Shown here piece after piece: positions 7,079 through 15,205 of a stretch of 64,000 nucleotides of DNA. Source of the stretch: Planctomycetia bacterium (GTDB lineage Bacteria; Planctomycetota; Planctomycetia; Pirellulales; JACPPG01); the NCBI GenBank assembly GCA_016191115.1, contig JACPPG010000064.1:45262-109261 (forward strand), read 5' to 3'. A program made the translations under genes and the position numbers. The first letter of the stretch is position 1, and each line of letters begins with the position of its first letter. The notes under the pieces were generated by a model, which was given only the letters and a program-made list of their open reading frames with translations, searched no databases and was not told where the DNA came from.

Positions 7079-8419
7079 ATGACGACCCAGATCGAACAAG
7101 CGCGGGCCGGCACGATCACTCCGGAAATGAGGTTCGTCGCCGAGCGCGAGCGGCTGGAACCGGAGTTGGTGCGCAGCGAGGTGGCCCGCGGCCGCATGGT
7201 GATTCCGGCCAACCGCGTACACCTGGCCGGGCGCCTGGAGCCGATGTGCATCGGCGTTGCCGCCAAAACCAAGATTAACGCCAATATCGGCAATTCGGCC
7301 GTCACCAGCGACAGCGCCGGCGAGTTGGAGAAACTACACACCGCCGTGCACTTCGGGTCCGACACGGTCATGGACCTTTCGACCGGCAAGGACATCGACC
7401 GCATTCGCGAGGCCGTCATCGCCGCTTCCCCGGTGCCCATCGGCACCGTGCCCATCTACCAGATGCTCGAGGAACTGGGGGGCGAGATCGAGGAAATGAA
7501 GCCTCAGCACTTCCTCGACATGGTCGAGCACCAGGCTCGCCAGGGCGTCGACTACATGACCGTCCACTGCGGCGTGCTCCTGGAGCACCTGCACCTGACG
7601 ATGAATCGCGTGACCGGCATCGTCAGCCGCGGAGGGTCGCTCGTGGCCAAGTGGATGATGGCCCACCGTGAGCAGAACCCGCTCTACACGCATTTCGAGG
7701 ACTTGTGCGACATCATGCACGAGTACGACGTCACGTGGAGCCTGGGCGATGGGCTACGGCCCGGCTCGATCGCCGACGCCAGCGACGACGCGCAGTTCGC
7801 CGAGCTCAAGGTGATGGGCGAGCTGGTCGATCGCGCTTGGAAGAAGAACTGCCAGACGATGGTCGAAGGTCCCGGGCACGTCCCCATGGACCAGATCGAC
7901 ATGAACGTGAAGAAGCAAATGGAGTGGTGCCACGAGGCGCCGTTCTACGTGCTGGGGCCGCTGGTGACCGACATCGCGCCCGGCTACGACCATATCACAA
8001 GCGCGATCGGCGCAGCCTTGGCCGGCTGGAGCGGCGCGGCCATGCTGTGCTACGTCACGCCCAAGGAGCACTTGGGGCTGCCGGAAAAGGACGACGTGCG
8101 GCAAGGCGTGATCGCCTACAAGATCGCGGCCCACGCGGCCGACTTGGCCCGGCACCGTCCCGGCGCGCGCGACCGCGACGATGCGCTGTCGCGGGCCCGC
8201 TTCGCCTTCGACTGGAACGAGCAGTTCCGGCTGTCGCTCGATCCGGAGACGGCCCGCCGGATGCACGACGAGACGCTCCCGCAGGACACGTTCAAAAGCG
8301 CGCATTTCTGCAGCATGTGCGGGCCAAAGTACTGCTCGATGAAGATCACGGAAGAAATCCGCGAGATGGCGGCCAAAGAGCCGCTCGTGCCGCTAGCGCC
8401 CGCGGGTGCTAAGTCGTAG
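7079..8419 (+). CDS. thiC: Phosphomethylpyrimidine synthase ThiC
   Basis: A 446-residue radical SAM enzyme that converts aminoimidazole ribotide to hydroxymethylpyrimidine phosphate in thiamin synthesis. The start MTTQIEQARAGTITPEM fits short-form ThiC proteins. Landmarks are INANIGNSAV, GSDTVMDLSTG, VEGPGHVPMDQI, PFYVLGPLVTDIAPGYDHI, and the C-terminal [4Fe-4S] motif CSMCGPKYC. A GGAGG lies 13 bases upstream of the chosen start, slightly far. No other thi genes are adjacent, so it looks like a single-gene unit. Confidence 0.95.
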   Translation: MTTQIEQARAGTITPEMRFVAERERLEPELVRSEVARGRMVIPANRVHLAGRLEPMCIGVAAKTKINANIGNSAVTSDSAGELEKLHTAVHFGSDTVMDLSTGKDIDRIREAVIAASPVPIGTVPIYQMLEELGGEIEEMKPQHFLDMVEHQARQGVDYMTVHCGVLLEHLHLTMNRVTGIVSRGGSLVAKWMMAHREQNPLYTHFEDLCDIMHEYDVTWSLGDGLRPGSIADASDDAQFAELKVMGELVDRAWKKNCQTMVEGPGHVPMDQIDMNVKKQMEWCHEAPFYVLGPLVTDIAPGYDHITSAIGAALAGWSGAAMLCYVTPKEHLGLPEKDDVRQGVIAYKIAAHAADLARHRPGARDRDDALSRARFAFDWNEQFRLSLDPETARRMHDETLPQDTFKSAHFCSMCGPKYCSMKITEEIREMAAKEPLVPLAPAGAKS

Positions 8420-8448
8420 GGTGCTCCGCGAAGACCAAGACCACCGCA

Positions 8449-8578
8449 AATGATGAATGATGAACGCGGAATGATGAATGAAGTGCCCGGGGTGGGCATC
8501 CTGCCCGCCTTGGTCTGAGAATCACGATTCGCGTGGTTGCTGGCCGATTCATCATTCATCATCCCGCATTCATCGTTC
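8449..8578. repeat. ATGATGAATG-type repeat block with internal inverted repeat
   Basis: Iterations of ATGATGAATG at 8449-8482 face reverse-complement copies (ATTCATCATTC) at 8547-8575. Between them is GTGGGCATCCTGCCCGCC (8492-8509), a separate small palindrome that recurs at 13372-13390. Related ATGATGAATG blocks occur at 19657-19733 and 34639-34738. The distal end overlaps the stop codon of the next gene. Confidence 0.8.
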
Positions 8579-9667
8579 TTTCCCCGCGTCCAGCTTGCGT
8601 GCCTTCAGTGTGGGGTCGTTGGCTAGCGGCAGCTTGACCGCGCGGCCCGTTTCGGCCGCTTTGTAGATCGCCAGGATAATCTCGACGCTGCGGCGCCCCT
8701 CGTGACCGTCGATCGCCGGCTCATGCCCCTCGCGAATGGCCGCGAGCACGTCGCGAAATTGTCGGGTGTGTCCGTGATGGCCGATGGCAGCCGGGTCGCT
8801 GGCGCCGCCGCCGGTGCTCTTGTGCTTGTGCATGCCACGCTCGATTGCGACGTCGCGGCGGTGCTTGCGGGCGAAGTCCCACTTAACGATGTCCTCCTCC
8901 TCCATCGCGGCCGAGCCTTCGGAGCCGTGGATCTCGATCCGTTTCAGGTAGCCGGGAAAGGCGGCGGTGCTGGCCTCGATCACGCCCAGCGCGCCGTTCG
9001 CATAGCGGAGCGTGGCCACGGCCGTGTCCTCGACGGCAATCCGCTCGTGCGCGAGCAATCCGGTCTGGGCCCGAATCTCGATGGCCGGCCCCATAAACCA
9101 CGCCAATAGGTCGACGCTGTGGATGGCCTGATTCATGAGCGCCCCGCCGCCGTCGAGCTTCCATGTGCCGCGCCATGCGCCACTATCGTAGTACGATTGC
9201 GGACGGAACCATTTCACATAGGCGTCGCCCATCGTCAGGCGGCCGAAGCGGCCGTCCTCGATCGCCTGCTTAATCTCCTGGCTGGAGTCGTGAAATCGCG
9301 ACGGGAAGATAGCCGAAAGCTTGACCTTCGCCTTGCGGCAGGCGTCGACGATCTTGTCGCACCGCGAGAGCGTGATTTCGAGAGGCTTCTCGACGATGAC
9401 GTGCTTGCCGGCCTTGGCGGCGGCCACGGCCGGCTCCATGTGGGCGCCGCTGGGCGTGCCGATCGTGACCACCTCGACCGCCGGATCGGCCAGAAGATTG
9501 GCAAGCTTGTGATACGCCCGGCAGCCGGTCTCCGCGGCCAATCGATCGGCGCTTGCGGGAATGGCGTCGTAGCAGGCCACCAGCTTCGCGCCGCGGATAT
9601 CGGCGATCGCCCGGGCGTGGAACTTCGCGATCATGCCGCAGCCGATGACGCCGAATCCGAAGCTCAT
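8570..9667 (-). CDS. Gfo/Idh/MocA family oxidoreductase
   Basis: A 365-residue NAD(P)-dependent sugar/inositol dehydrogenase-type enzyme. The N-terminus FGFGVIGCGMIAKFHARAI is the Rossmann motif. GTPSGAHMEP and VIVEKPLE follow, and the C-terminal half has the family's beta-sheet domain with GGGALMNQAIHSVDLL (substrate-pocket His). No signal peptide, so cytoplasmic. The start at 9667 was chosen because the frame upstream reads through a dispersed repeat. The last codons (KER-stop) lie in the ATGATGAATG repeat block. The substrate cannot be told from sequence; these genes are highly multiplied in planctomycetes. Confidence 0.85.
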   Translation of the reverse strand: MSFGFGVIGCGMIAKFHARAIADIRGAKLVACYDAIPASADRLAAETGCRAYHKLANLLADPAVEVVTIGTPSGAHMEPAVAAAKAGKHVIVEKPLEITLSRCDKIVDACRKAKVKLSAIFPSRFHDSSQEIKQAIEDGRFGRLTMGDAYVKWFRPQSYYDSGAWRGTWKLDGGGALMNQAIHSVDLLAWFMGPAIEIRAQTGLLAHERIAVEDTAVATLRYANGALGVIEASTAAFPGYLKRIEIHGSEGSAAMEEEDIVKWDFARKHRRDVAIERGMHKHKSTGGGASDPAAIGHHGHTRQFRDVLAAIREGHEPAIDGHEGRRSVEIILAIYKAAETGRAVKLPLANDPTLKARKLDAGKER

Positions 9668-9718
9668 AGCGAGTGGTCCTGTTACGCAGTCATTTCCAAT
9701 CTTGAGCCGAAGTGCCAG

Positions 9719-9782
9719 CGTGTGCCAATGGGCTTCGCCAGTGCCGCCTGAACCACCCGGCATGCACGGGCAAAGCCAGTGG
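9719..9782. repeat. Imperfect inverted repeat upstream of the oxidoreductase gene
   Basis: GTGCCAATGGGCTTCGCC at the left is answered by GGCAAAGCCAGTGGCAC at the right. It resembles the 'GTGCCAC-GGCTT' families elsewhere in the window but with a distinct core. Confidence 0.6.
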
Positions 9783-9876
9783 CACACGGCCATTCCAAAC
9801 ATGGATGCCTGGAATCGCGAAAGAGCCGGATTATAAGAACGCCCGCGCGACTCAGCCAGGGGCCTGCTATGGCCCG

Positions 9877-10033
9877 CAGGGCCATTCTGTTTTTCAAAAT
9901 GGCGAGGCGGGAAAATGGGACTGGCTCCGAGCAGGAACAGCGCAAGTCCTTTCAGACCAACGTTGCGTCTCGATGCCTGTCCCACTTTCCCGCCGGTGCG
10001 CCGCCGGCAAGCTTGAATCTGTGAACGGCCCTG
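9877..10033 (+). repeat. MITE-like hairpin element, copy 2 (full length)
   Basis: The most complete copy, 157 bp. The left end CAGGGCCATTC is mirrored at the right by GAACGGCCCTG, giving an 11-bp terminal inverted repeat with one mismatch. The right terminus ends immediately before the stop codon of the CPBP gene (10034-10036). The internal arms are as in copy 1. Confidence 0.9.
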
Positions 10034-11137
10034 CTATGGCCCGGCCCCGGCCCACAGCATCGCCACGCTGAACAGATTCAGCGACGCGTGCATGACCAGC
10101 GGGGGCAGCAGCCGGTGCGTCTGCCGATAGAGGTAGCCCAACCCCAGCGCGTAAAAGAAAAGGGGGATCGGGCTGGCCCCGCTTCCCAGGTGCATGAGGG
10201 CGAACGCACTCGAAGAGACGCCAATGGGAATCGCAGCCGCGAGCCATCGCCGCCGCGCGGTGGTCTCCTCCTGTCGCGCGATCCGGCTGATTTCGGCATC
10301 GCGCAGTGCCCATTCGGTCTCCCATCCGCCCGAAGGGACATCAAGCGTCGGCACGGCTGGCTCCGCCGGGCCAGGCCGAGCGGACGGCCAGGCTGGCGAG
10401 GGCAGGGAAGCGTCGTCTCCCTCGGCAGGTGAAGGCTCTGCCACGATCGTTGTCCGATCGTCCCGGCCGTGCGGCCCCAACCGTGCCTCGAGCCATCCCT
10501 GCAATACGACGCGAAAGAAGAATTCCTCGGTCAACGGCGCGATGATGACGGCGAATGCGGCCGTCAGCCATAGGGCCCACGGCCCCGCCTCCCCAGCAAA
10601 GATGTCTTTCACCGGATGCTCGTAGTGAACGAATTCCTCCAGCAACCGTTGGATTATGAGCACCGGCGCGCTGACCGCGGCAAACCCCGCCAGACCGAGG
10701 ACGACATCCTGCGCGGCGCGACCGGGAACGATTCCCAGATCGCTCGGACCGGCTCGCGCGCCGAACGTCAGGAGCAACACGGTGAAGGCGAACGTCAGCA
10801 CGTTCGCGGTCGAAACCGCGGCGAGCATCGTCAAGGGATCGGCGGCGGAAGGCTGTGCCGGCGGTTCCGCTTCGACGGCGGTGGCTTCCGCGGATTGATC
10901 CACCGCGTCCGGCGGCCCCATCGACAGCCGAAAGCCCAGCCCCACCGCGAAGACCATCGCCAAAAACGCCGCGGCGACCAGCACGACGTGCCAGCCGTTC
11001 CAGGGCACAGCGTGGCGCGACTCGTACCGTACGACCTCGCGACCCGAAGCGACGCGCCGCGCGACAATGGCCCACGCCGAAAGGCTGGCGGCCACGATCC
11101 CCAGCACGACATATCCTAACGCGACCTGATTCGGCAT
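10034..11137 (-). CDS. CPBP family intramembrane metalloprotease
   Basis: A 367-residue multi-pass membrane protein starting MPNQVALGYVVLG. The three CPBP (Abi) motifs are present: EEFFFR (204-209), FALMH (312-316) and HASLN (350-354). These are the catalytic Glu/His residues of Rce1-type proteases. A hydrophilic insertion rich in Pro, Ala, Glu and Arg (about 222-298) separates motifs 1 and 2, longer than usual. A Pro/Glu/Ala-rich loop also lies at 80-100. It follows pgsA by 20 bases and is probably co-transcribed. The substrate is unknown; bacterial members often act in self-immunity or protein processing. Confidence 0.8.
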   Translation of the reverse strand: MPNQVALGYVVLGIVAASLSAWAIVARRVASGREVVRYESRHAVPWNGWHVVLVAAAFLAMVFAVGLGFRLSMGPPDAVDQSAEATAVEAEPPAQPSAADPLTMLAAVSTANVLTFAFTVLLLTFGARAGPSDLGIVPGRAAQDVVLGLAGFAAVSAPVLIIQRLLEEFVHYEHPVKDIFAGEAGPWALWLTAAFAVIIAPLTEEFFFRVVLQGWLEARLGPHGRDDRTTIVAEPSPAEGDDASLPSPAWPSARPGPAEPAVPTLDVPSGGWETEWALRDAEISRIARQEETTARRRWLAAAIPIGVSSSAFALMHLGSGASPIPLFFYALGLGYLYRQTHRLLPPLVMHASLNLFSVAMLWAGAGP

Positions 11138-11157
11138 GAAAGATCCGCCGCGCCGGC

Positions 11158-11757
11158 TTACTCCGCCAAGAGCGCCGTCGCCGTGCGCACGTAGGAGACG
11201 CCGGAGTAGATCGTCATCAGCACCGCGGCCCACACGCTGGCGGTGAGCAGCCATTCGAGCCATTTGACATCCTGCGGCGCCGCACCGGCCGCGTAGGCCA
11301 GATAGAAGAGCGCCACGCCGGCGGCGACGCATTGCAGCACCATCTTCAGCTTGCCCGACATCACGGCCGAGAAGTCGCGCCCCCGCTGTTCCAAAAAGCT
11401 CCGCAGCGCCGTGATCAACAACTCGCGCCCGACGATCACCACCACCATCCAGGCCTGCAAGTACGGCTGCAAATCGGGAACCGCCAGCAGGAAGATGAAC
11501 GTGCCGCAGATGATGATCTTGTCGGCGAAGGGGTCCAGTATCCGCCCCAGCGTCGTGACCATCCCGTAGCGGCGGGCCAGGTAGCCGTCGACCCAATCGG
11601 TTGACACGGCGACCAAGAAGATCACGAACGATGCCGTGTACAGCTTCACGGCGATCAACACGAAAAGCACCACGGATAAACCCAGCCGCAGGGTCGTCAA
11701 CTGGTTGGGCAGGTTGAACGTGGTGGTCCTGGCGAGGTTCTTGGTGGTGACGGTCAT
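11158..11757 (-). CDS. pgsA: CDP-diacylglycerol--glycerol-3-phosphate 3-phosphatidyltransferase
   Basis: A 199-residue integral membrane enzyme of the CDP-alcohol phosphotransferase family that makes phosphatidylglycerophosphate. The metal-binding signature DxxDGxxAR...GxxxDxxxD reads DWVDGYLARRYGM...GRILDPFADK (about 54-80). Hydrophobic segments flank it, and LPNQLTTLRL near the N-terminus is typical of PgsA. It sits between rimO and the CPBP gene on the same strand. Confidence 0.93.
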   Translation of the reverse strand: MTVTTKNLARTTTFNLPNQLTTLRLGLSVVLFVLIAVKLYTASFVIFLVAVSTDWVDGYLARRYGMVTTLGRILDPFADKIIICGTFIFLLAVPDLQPYLQAWMVVVIVGRELLITALRSFLEQRGRDFSAVMSGKLKMVLQCVAAGVALFYLAYAAGAAPQDVKWLEWLLTASVWAAVLMTIYSGVSYVRTATALLAE

Positions 11758-11814
11758 CGTGGGTCTCGCTTGTCGTTGTTTCGGGAATCGTCCGTGACTC
11801 GCGGCCGCGGGCGG

Positions 11815-13380
11815 CTATCGCGGCTTGCCGACGGCCGCGGCCACCAGGTCGTAGCCGTGCGTGGCGACGACCTCGCACTCGACCAACGAGCCCGCCCGCA
11901 GCCCCCTACCTGTAACATACACTACCGCGTCCACATCCGGCGCGTCGGCGTACGTGCGGCCGATCCAGGCCCCTTTCTCGTCGGGCACCGGCGCGTCCAA
12001 AAGCACGTCCAGCCGCCGGCCCATCCGCGACTCGTTGAAGCCAAAGGCGATCTCCTGCTGCACCCGCATCAGCTCGTCGCGGCGGGCCTCTTTCACCGCC
12101 TCCTCGACGTGATCCGTGAGGCGCGCCGCGGGCGTGTCGGGCTCGAACGAGTAGGTGAAAACCCCCATCCGCTCGAAGCGCTCGCGGCGGACGAACGCGA
12201 CCAGCTCGGCGAACTGCTCGTCGGTCTCGCCGGGGAAGCCGGTGATGAAGGTCGTCCGCAGCACGAGATTCGGAATCGCCCCGCGGAGCCGGGCCAACAG
12301 CTCCTCGGTCTCGCGTCGCGTCACCCGCCTTTGCATCCGCCGCAGCATCGTGTCGTTGATGTGCTGCAGCGGGATATCGAGGTACGGCACGATCCGCCGG
12401 GCGCCGGCCAGCACGCCGACCAGATCGTCAGTCACGTACATCGGGTACACGTACATGACGCGGATCCAGTCGAGCCCTTCGATCCGGTCCAACTCCGTGA
12501 GCAATTCCGCCAGCCGCGGGCGGCCGTACAAGTCCATCCCATAGTACGTTGTGTCTTGCGCGACGATGTTCAACTCGCGGACCCCGTCGGCCACGAGCTC
12601 CCGCGCTTCGGCCAGCACTTCCTCGATGGGCTTGGTGGCGTGTTTCCCGCGCATCTTGGGGATCGCGCAAAACGTACACAGCCGATCGCACCCCTCGGAG
12701 ATTTTCAGAAACGCGAAGTGCCGCGGCGTGATCCGCAGCCGCGAACGGTCCGAAAGCGGCGTCGACGGCGCCGGCTGAAACACCGTCCGCTGCTCGGAGA
12801 GGCCGCCCAGCAGCCGATCGGCCACCTTGGTCACGCTCTCGCGGCCGAATACGCCCACCAGGTAGTCGATCTCCGGGCATCGCTCCAAGAGTGCGTCTTT
12901 CTCGCGCTCGGCGAGGCAGCCCGACACGATCACGCCCTTGGTGCCGCCGCGTCGCTTGAGCGCGAGCATCTCGCGGATGGCGCCGTACGACTCCTGCCGG
13001 GCTTGCTCGATGAAGCCACAGGTGTTGACCACCACCAGGTCGGCGCCGTCGGGATCGTTGACCAGCCGGTAGCCGTCCAACTGCAGAAGTCCGAGCATCC
13101 GCTCACTGTCGACCAGGTTCTTGGGGCAGCCCAAGCTGACGAAGGCGTAAGTTCCCTTCGTAGGGTGCTGTGCGAGCACCGATCCGGCTTTGGTGTCCTT
13201 AGGACTCCCTACTGCGGTCTCTGTCGAACGGGGCGTGGCGAGCGTGGCGGCCAAATTTCTATCCGAGTTGAGGTTAGGACGCGAGCGGCGTGGGCCGCGG
13301 ATCAGCGGTCGCGGAGGATGCGTGCCTTCGATGCTACCCAATTCGCCCGAAACTGACGAGGTGTCGCGGGGGGCGGGCAT
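11815..13380 (-). CDS. rimO: Ribosomal protein S12 methylthiotransferase RimO
   Basis: A radical SAM methylthiotransferase that modifies Asp of ribosomal protein S12. The conserved region begins at GTYAFVSLGCPKNLVDSE, residue 76 of this model. NTCGFIEQARQES and SGCLAERE give the N-terminal cluster cysteines, CDRLCTFC the radical SAM cluster, and a TRAM-like C-terminus follows. The first 75 residues are not conserved-looking and their DNA contains two dispersed repeats (13160-13212 and 13372-13390). The true start may be an alternative codon near 13155, although no ATG is there. pgsA follows 57 bases downstream. Confidence 0.9.
   Translation of the reverse strand: MPAPRDTSSVSGELGSIEGTHPPRPLIRGPRRSRPNLNSDRNLAATLATPRSTETAVGSPKDTKAGSVLAQHPTKGTYAFVSLGCPKNLVDSERMLGLLQLDGYRLVNDPDGADLVVVNTCGFIEQARQESYGAIREMLALKRRGGTKGVIVSGCLAEREKDALLERCPEIDYLVGVFGRESVTKVADRLLGGLSEQRTVFQPAPSTPLSDRSRLRITPRHFAFLKISEGCDRLCTFCAIPKMRGKHATKPIEEVLAEARELVADGVRELNIVAQDTTYYGMDLYGRPRLAELLTELDRIEGLDWIRVMYVYPMYVTDDLVGVLAGARRIVPYLDIPLQHINDTMLRRMQRRVTRRETEELLARLRGAIPNLVLRTTFITGFPGETDEQFAELVAFVRRERFERMGVFTYSFEPDTPAARLTDHVEEAVKEARRDELMRVQQEIAFGFNESRMGRRLDVLLDAPVPDEKGAWIGRTYADAPDVDAVVYVTGRGLRAGSLVECEVVATHGYDLVAAAVGKPR
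13160..13212. repeat. GTAGGGTGCT...GAGCACC element within the rimO 5' region
   Basis: GTAGGGTGCTGTGCGAGCACC has an internal hairpin (GGTGCTgtgcGAGCACC). The unit is bounded by GTAGGG at 13160 and CCCTAC at 13207-13212. A shorter copy lies at 31751-31772. It reads in frame through the non-conserved N-terminus of the rimO model. Confidence 0.7.
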
Positions 13381-13390
13381 CCTGCCCGCC
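13372..13390. repeat. GGCGGGCATCCTGCCCGCC palindrome
   Basis: A 19-bp near-perfect palindrome, also found at 8492-8509. It covers the ATG at 13380 proposed for rimO, so that start should be treated with caution. Confidence 0.7.
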
Positions 13391-13472
13391 TTCGATCCGG
13401 TGCCTGCGGGTTGTCCGGCGAATGCTTTCAGTCAGAAGCTACGAAGGCGCGCCCCCTCCCGGCCAAAAAATC

Positions 13473-13501
13473 GTGACGGCTCTCAGTCGGCGTTGTATAA
13501 T
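13473..13501 (+). promoter_or_regulatory. Sigma-70-type promoter for the ImmA/IrrE gene
   Basis: A perfect TATAAT -10 box (13496-13501) sits 17 bases after GTGACG (13473-13478), an acceptable -35. It is 30 bases upstream of the ATG at 13532. This is the clearest core promoter in the window. Confidence 0.7.
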
Positions 13502-13516
13502 GTACATCCGTACATT
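13499..13516. promoter_or_regulatory. Palindromic operator overlapping the -10 box
   Basis: AATGTAC-ATCC-GTACATT is a perfect 7-bp inverted repeat with a 4-base spacer, overlapping the last bases of TATAAT. Its position would let a dimeric repressor block transcription start. The binding factor is unknown; no adjacent xre or lexA gene is present. Confidence 0.55.
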
Positions 13517-13531
13517 TCCGCGAGGGCCACC

Positions 13532-14269
13532 ATGCTGCCTGACATAACCGCCGAGGAATTGGCGCTGGTCTTGGATCGCGCGGCGGCGCGCGTGTTGCGC
13601 CAGGCGGCGATTCTCGCGCCGCCGGTCGATGCGATCCGGTTGGCGCGGTCGCTGGGCATTGAGACGGCCGTCGATCGCCGTCAGGATGCCCGGGCGCGCT
13701 ATGTCGAGCTGGCCAGCGCGCGCGGCGGCGCGCCACGGCCGGCGATCCTGTTGCGGCCCGAGCCACGCGTCGAGCGGCGCCATTGGGCCGTGGCCCACGA
13801 GATCGGCGAGCAGCAGGCCGTGACCGTTTTCGAATGCCTGGCGATCGACCCGCGGACCGCGCCGGAGGCGGCCCGCGAGTGGGTGGCCAATCAACTGGCC
13901 GGGCGTCTGCTCTTGCCCACGCGGTGGCTTGGCCGGGCCGGAGCGGAGTGCGACTGGGACCTCGCAGCGCTCAAGGAGCGCTTCAGCACGGCCAGCCACG
14001 AGCTCATCCTGCGGCGGATGCTGGACTTCGCGGCGCCGATTGTCACCAGCGTTTACGATCACGACGAGCTGTCGTTCCGCCGGGCGAATTTCGCCGGACG
14101 ATTGCCGCCCGTCACGACCGCCGAGCGCGACTGCCGGCACGCCGCGCACGAGAGTGGGCAGGTGCAGGAGCAAACCACGATCGGCTACCGAATGCGCTCT
14201 TGGCCGGTACACGAAGAGGGCTGGAAGCGCGAGCTGGTGCGGGTGGACGTGCTTATTAACAGTGAATGA
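13532..14269 (+). CDS. ImmA/IrrE family metallo-endopeptidase
   Basis: A 245-residue soluble protein starting MLPDITAEEL. Residues 75-125 carry the zinc-peptidase core WAVAHEIGEQQAV followed by ANQLAGRLLLP, typical of PF06114 (DUF955). The usual HExxH reads HEIGE here, so the second His ligand is replaced by Glu. Family members such as ImmA and IrrE cleave a DNA-bound repressor to switch on prophage or DNA-damage genes. No partner repressor is encoded next to it. It has its own promoter with a palindromic operator and is divergent from rimO. A regulatory protease is the best guess; its target is unknown. Confidence 0.75.
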   Translation: MLPDITAEELALVLDRAAARVLRQAAILAPPVDAIRLARSLGIETAVDRRQDARARYVELASARGGAPRPAILLRPEPRVERRHWAVAHEIGEQQAVTVFECLAIDPRTAPEAAREWVANQLAGRLLLPTRWLGRAGAECDWDLAALKERFSTASHELILRRMLDFAAPIVTSVYDHDELSFRRANFAGRLPPVTTAERDCRHAAHESGQVQEQTTIGYRMRSWPVHEEGWKRELVRVDVLINSE

Positions 14270-14346
14270 GCACGCTTTAGGCGCTTAGTGCCAGTCCGCA
14301 CCGCACGATCGAATCAGCGAGCCGCGGGCTTCATCCCCGAGGTCTT

Positions 14347-15108
14347 TCAGACGGTGGCAACCCGCTCAATCTCCGCAAGCAATTCATCGACCGCGAGCGG
14401 CTTCGAGACCACTGCCCGCGCACCGAGATCGATAGCACGGGCTGCATCCTGCGAACGCGGAAAGCTCAAAAGCGCAATGACCGGCACGCCGCTCACGCGC
14501 TGCACGACGCGTTCCAACTGCACGAAATCGGAAGCGCCGGGCGTGCCCTGGTCCCAGATCGCGGCGACAAGGTCGGCCGCCTCGACGGTGCCGGACTGCG
14601 GCACGATCACCTGGTTATAGCCGACCGCGCGGCACGCATCGGTCAGTAGCGCTGTCATCTCACGGGACGCGGTCGCGATGGCGATACTCCCACAACCGTG
14701 TCGCGGCACCTCACCGTCAAGAAGCAGCCGCTCTTCTTCGGTCGCCGTGATCGGCAGCGACAGTGCCCCGCACCGCCCCTCGCGCAGCCGCCGCAGCTCG
14801 CCGGCGAACCAGGCGGGCCACTGGTGCCAATAGACGCGCGGCACGGCGGGCCACGGGCTGCCACTTCGCGATTCCCCTTCGCACCACGCGCCCAGCAGGG
14901 CCACGATCCTCGCGAGCGGCGCCGCGAAGCGCATCCGCTCGATATCCGCGCCGCTGAACTCGCCCGGCCGCGACTGCGCGACGACGATCAGATCGGGCGG
15001 GTCCTCATCGGCCACAAGCGCACAAAGCGCGACGTCGATCGTGGTCGCCGCTGTCGCCGCGGTGAGCGCGGCGATCTGGTTGGCCGCCGCGCGAAACTCA
15101 TTTCGCAT
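14347..15108 (-). CDS. Degenerate receiver-like (pseudo-REC) protein
   Basis: A 253-residue cytoplasmic protein starting MRNEFRAAANQ, with GGGG about 8 bases upstream. Two Rossmann-like halves are visible. The N-terminal one has DLIVVAQSRPG...RIVALLGAWCEG. The C-terminal one (about 145-250) has SIAIATASREM, then VVAAIWDQG-type, VPVIALLSF, and GARAVVSKPLAVDELL, the K-P signature of response-regulator receivers. The phosphoacceptor Asp position is not convincing, so it is probably a pseudo-receiver. It follows the HTH-EIIA gene by 97 bases and may act with it. No DNA-binding output domain is visible. Confidence 0.55.
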   Translation of the reverse strand: MRNEFRAAANQIAALTAATAATTIDVALCALVADEDPPDLIVVAQSRPGEFSGADIERMRFAAPLARIVALLGAWCEGESRSGSPWPAVPRVYWHQWPAWFAGELRRLREGRCGALSLPITATEEERLLLDGEVPRHGCGSIAIATASREMTALLTDACRAVGYNQVIVPQSGTVEAADLVAAIWDQGTPGASDFVQLERVVQRVSGVPVIALLSFPRSQDAARAIDLGARAVVSKPLAVDELLAEIERVATV

Positions 15109-15205
15109 CGTGTCCCCCAGCACTAGCGCGCGGAGGGGCCAGCGAGCTGGTCGTCGGCCGTCGACCCGGCAAAACTCGGACGCAACGCGATCGGCGACGT
15201 GCGTG

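Noticed and set aside
11138..11878. Upstream extension of the CPBP protease frame
   Set aside because: It overlaps pgsA completely in another frame, and the pgsA product has the full CDP-alcohol phosphotransferase signature.
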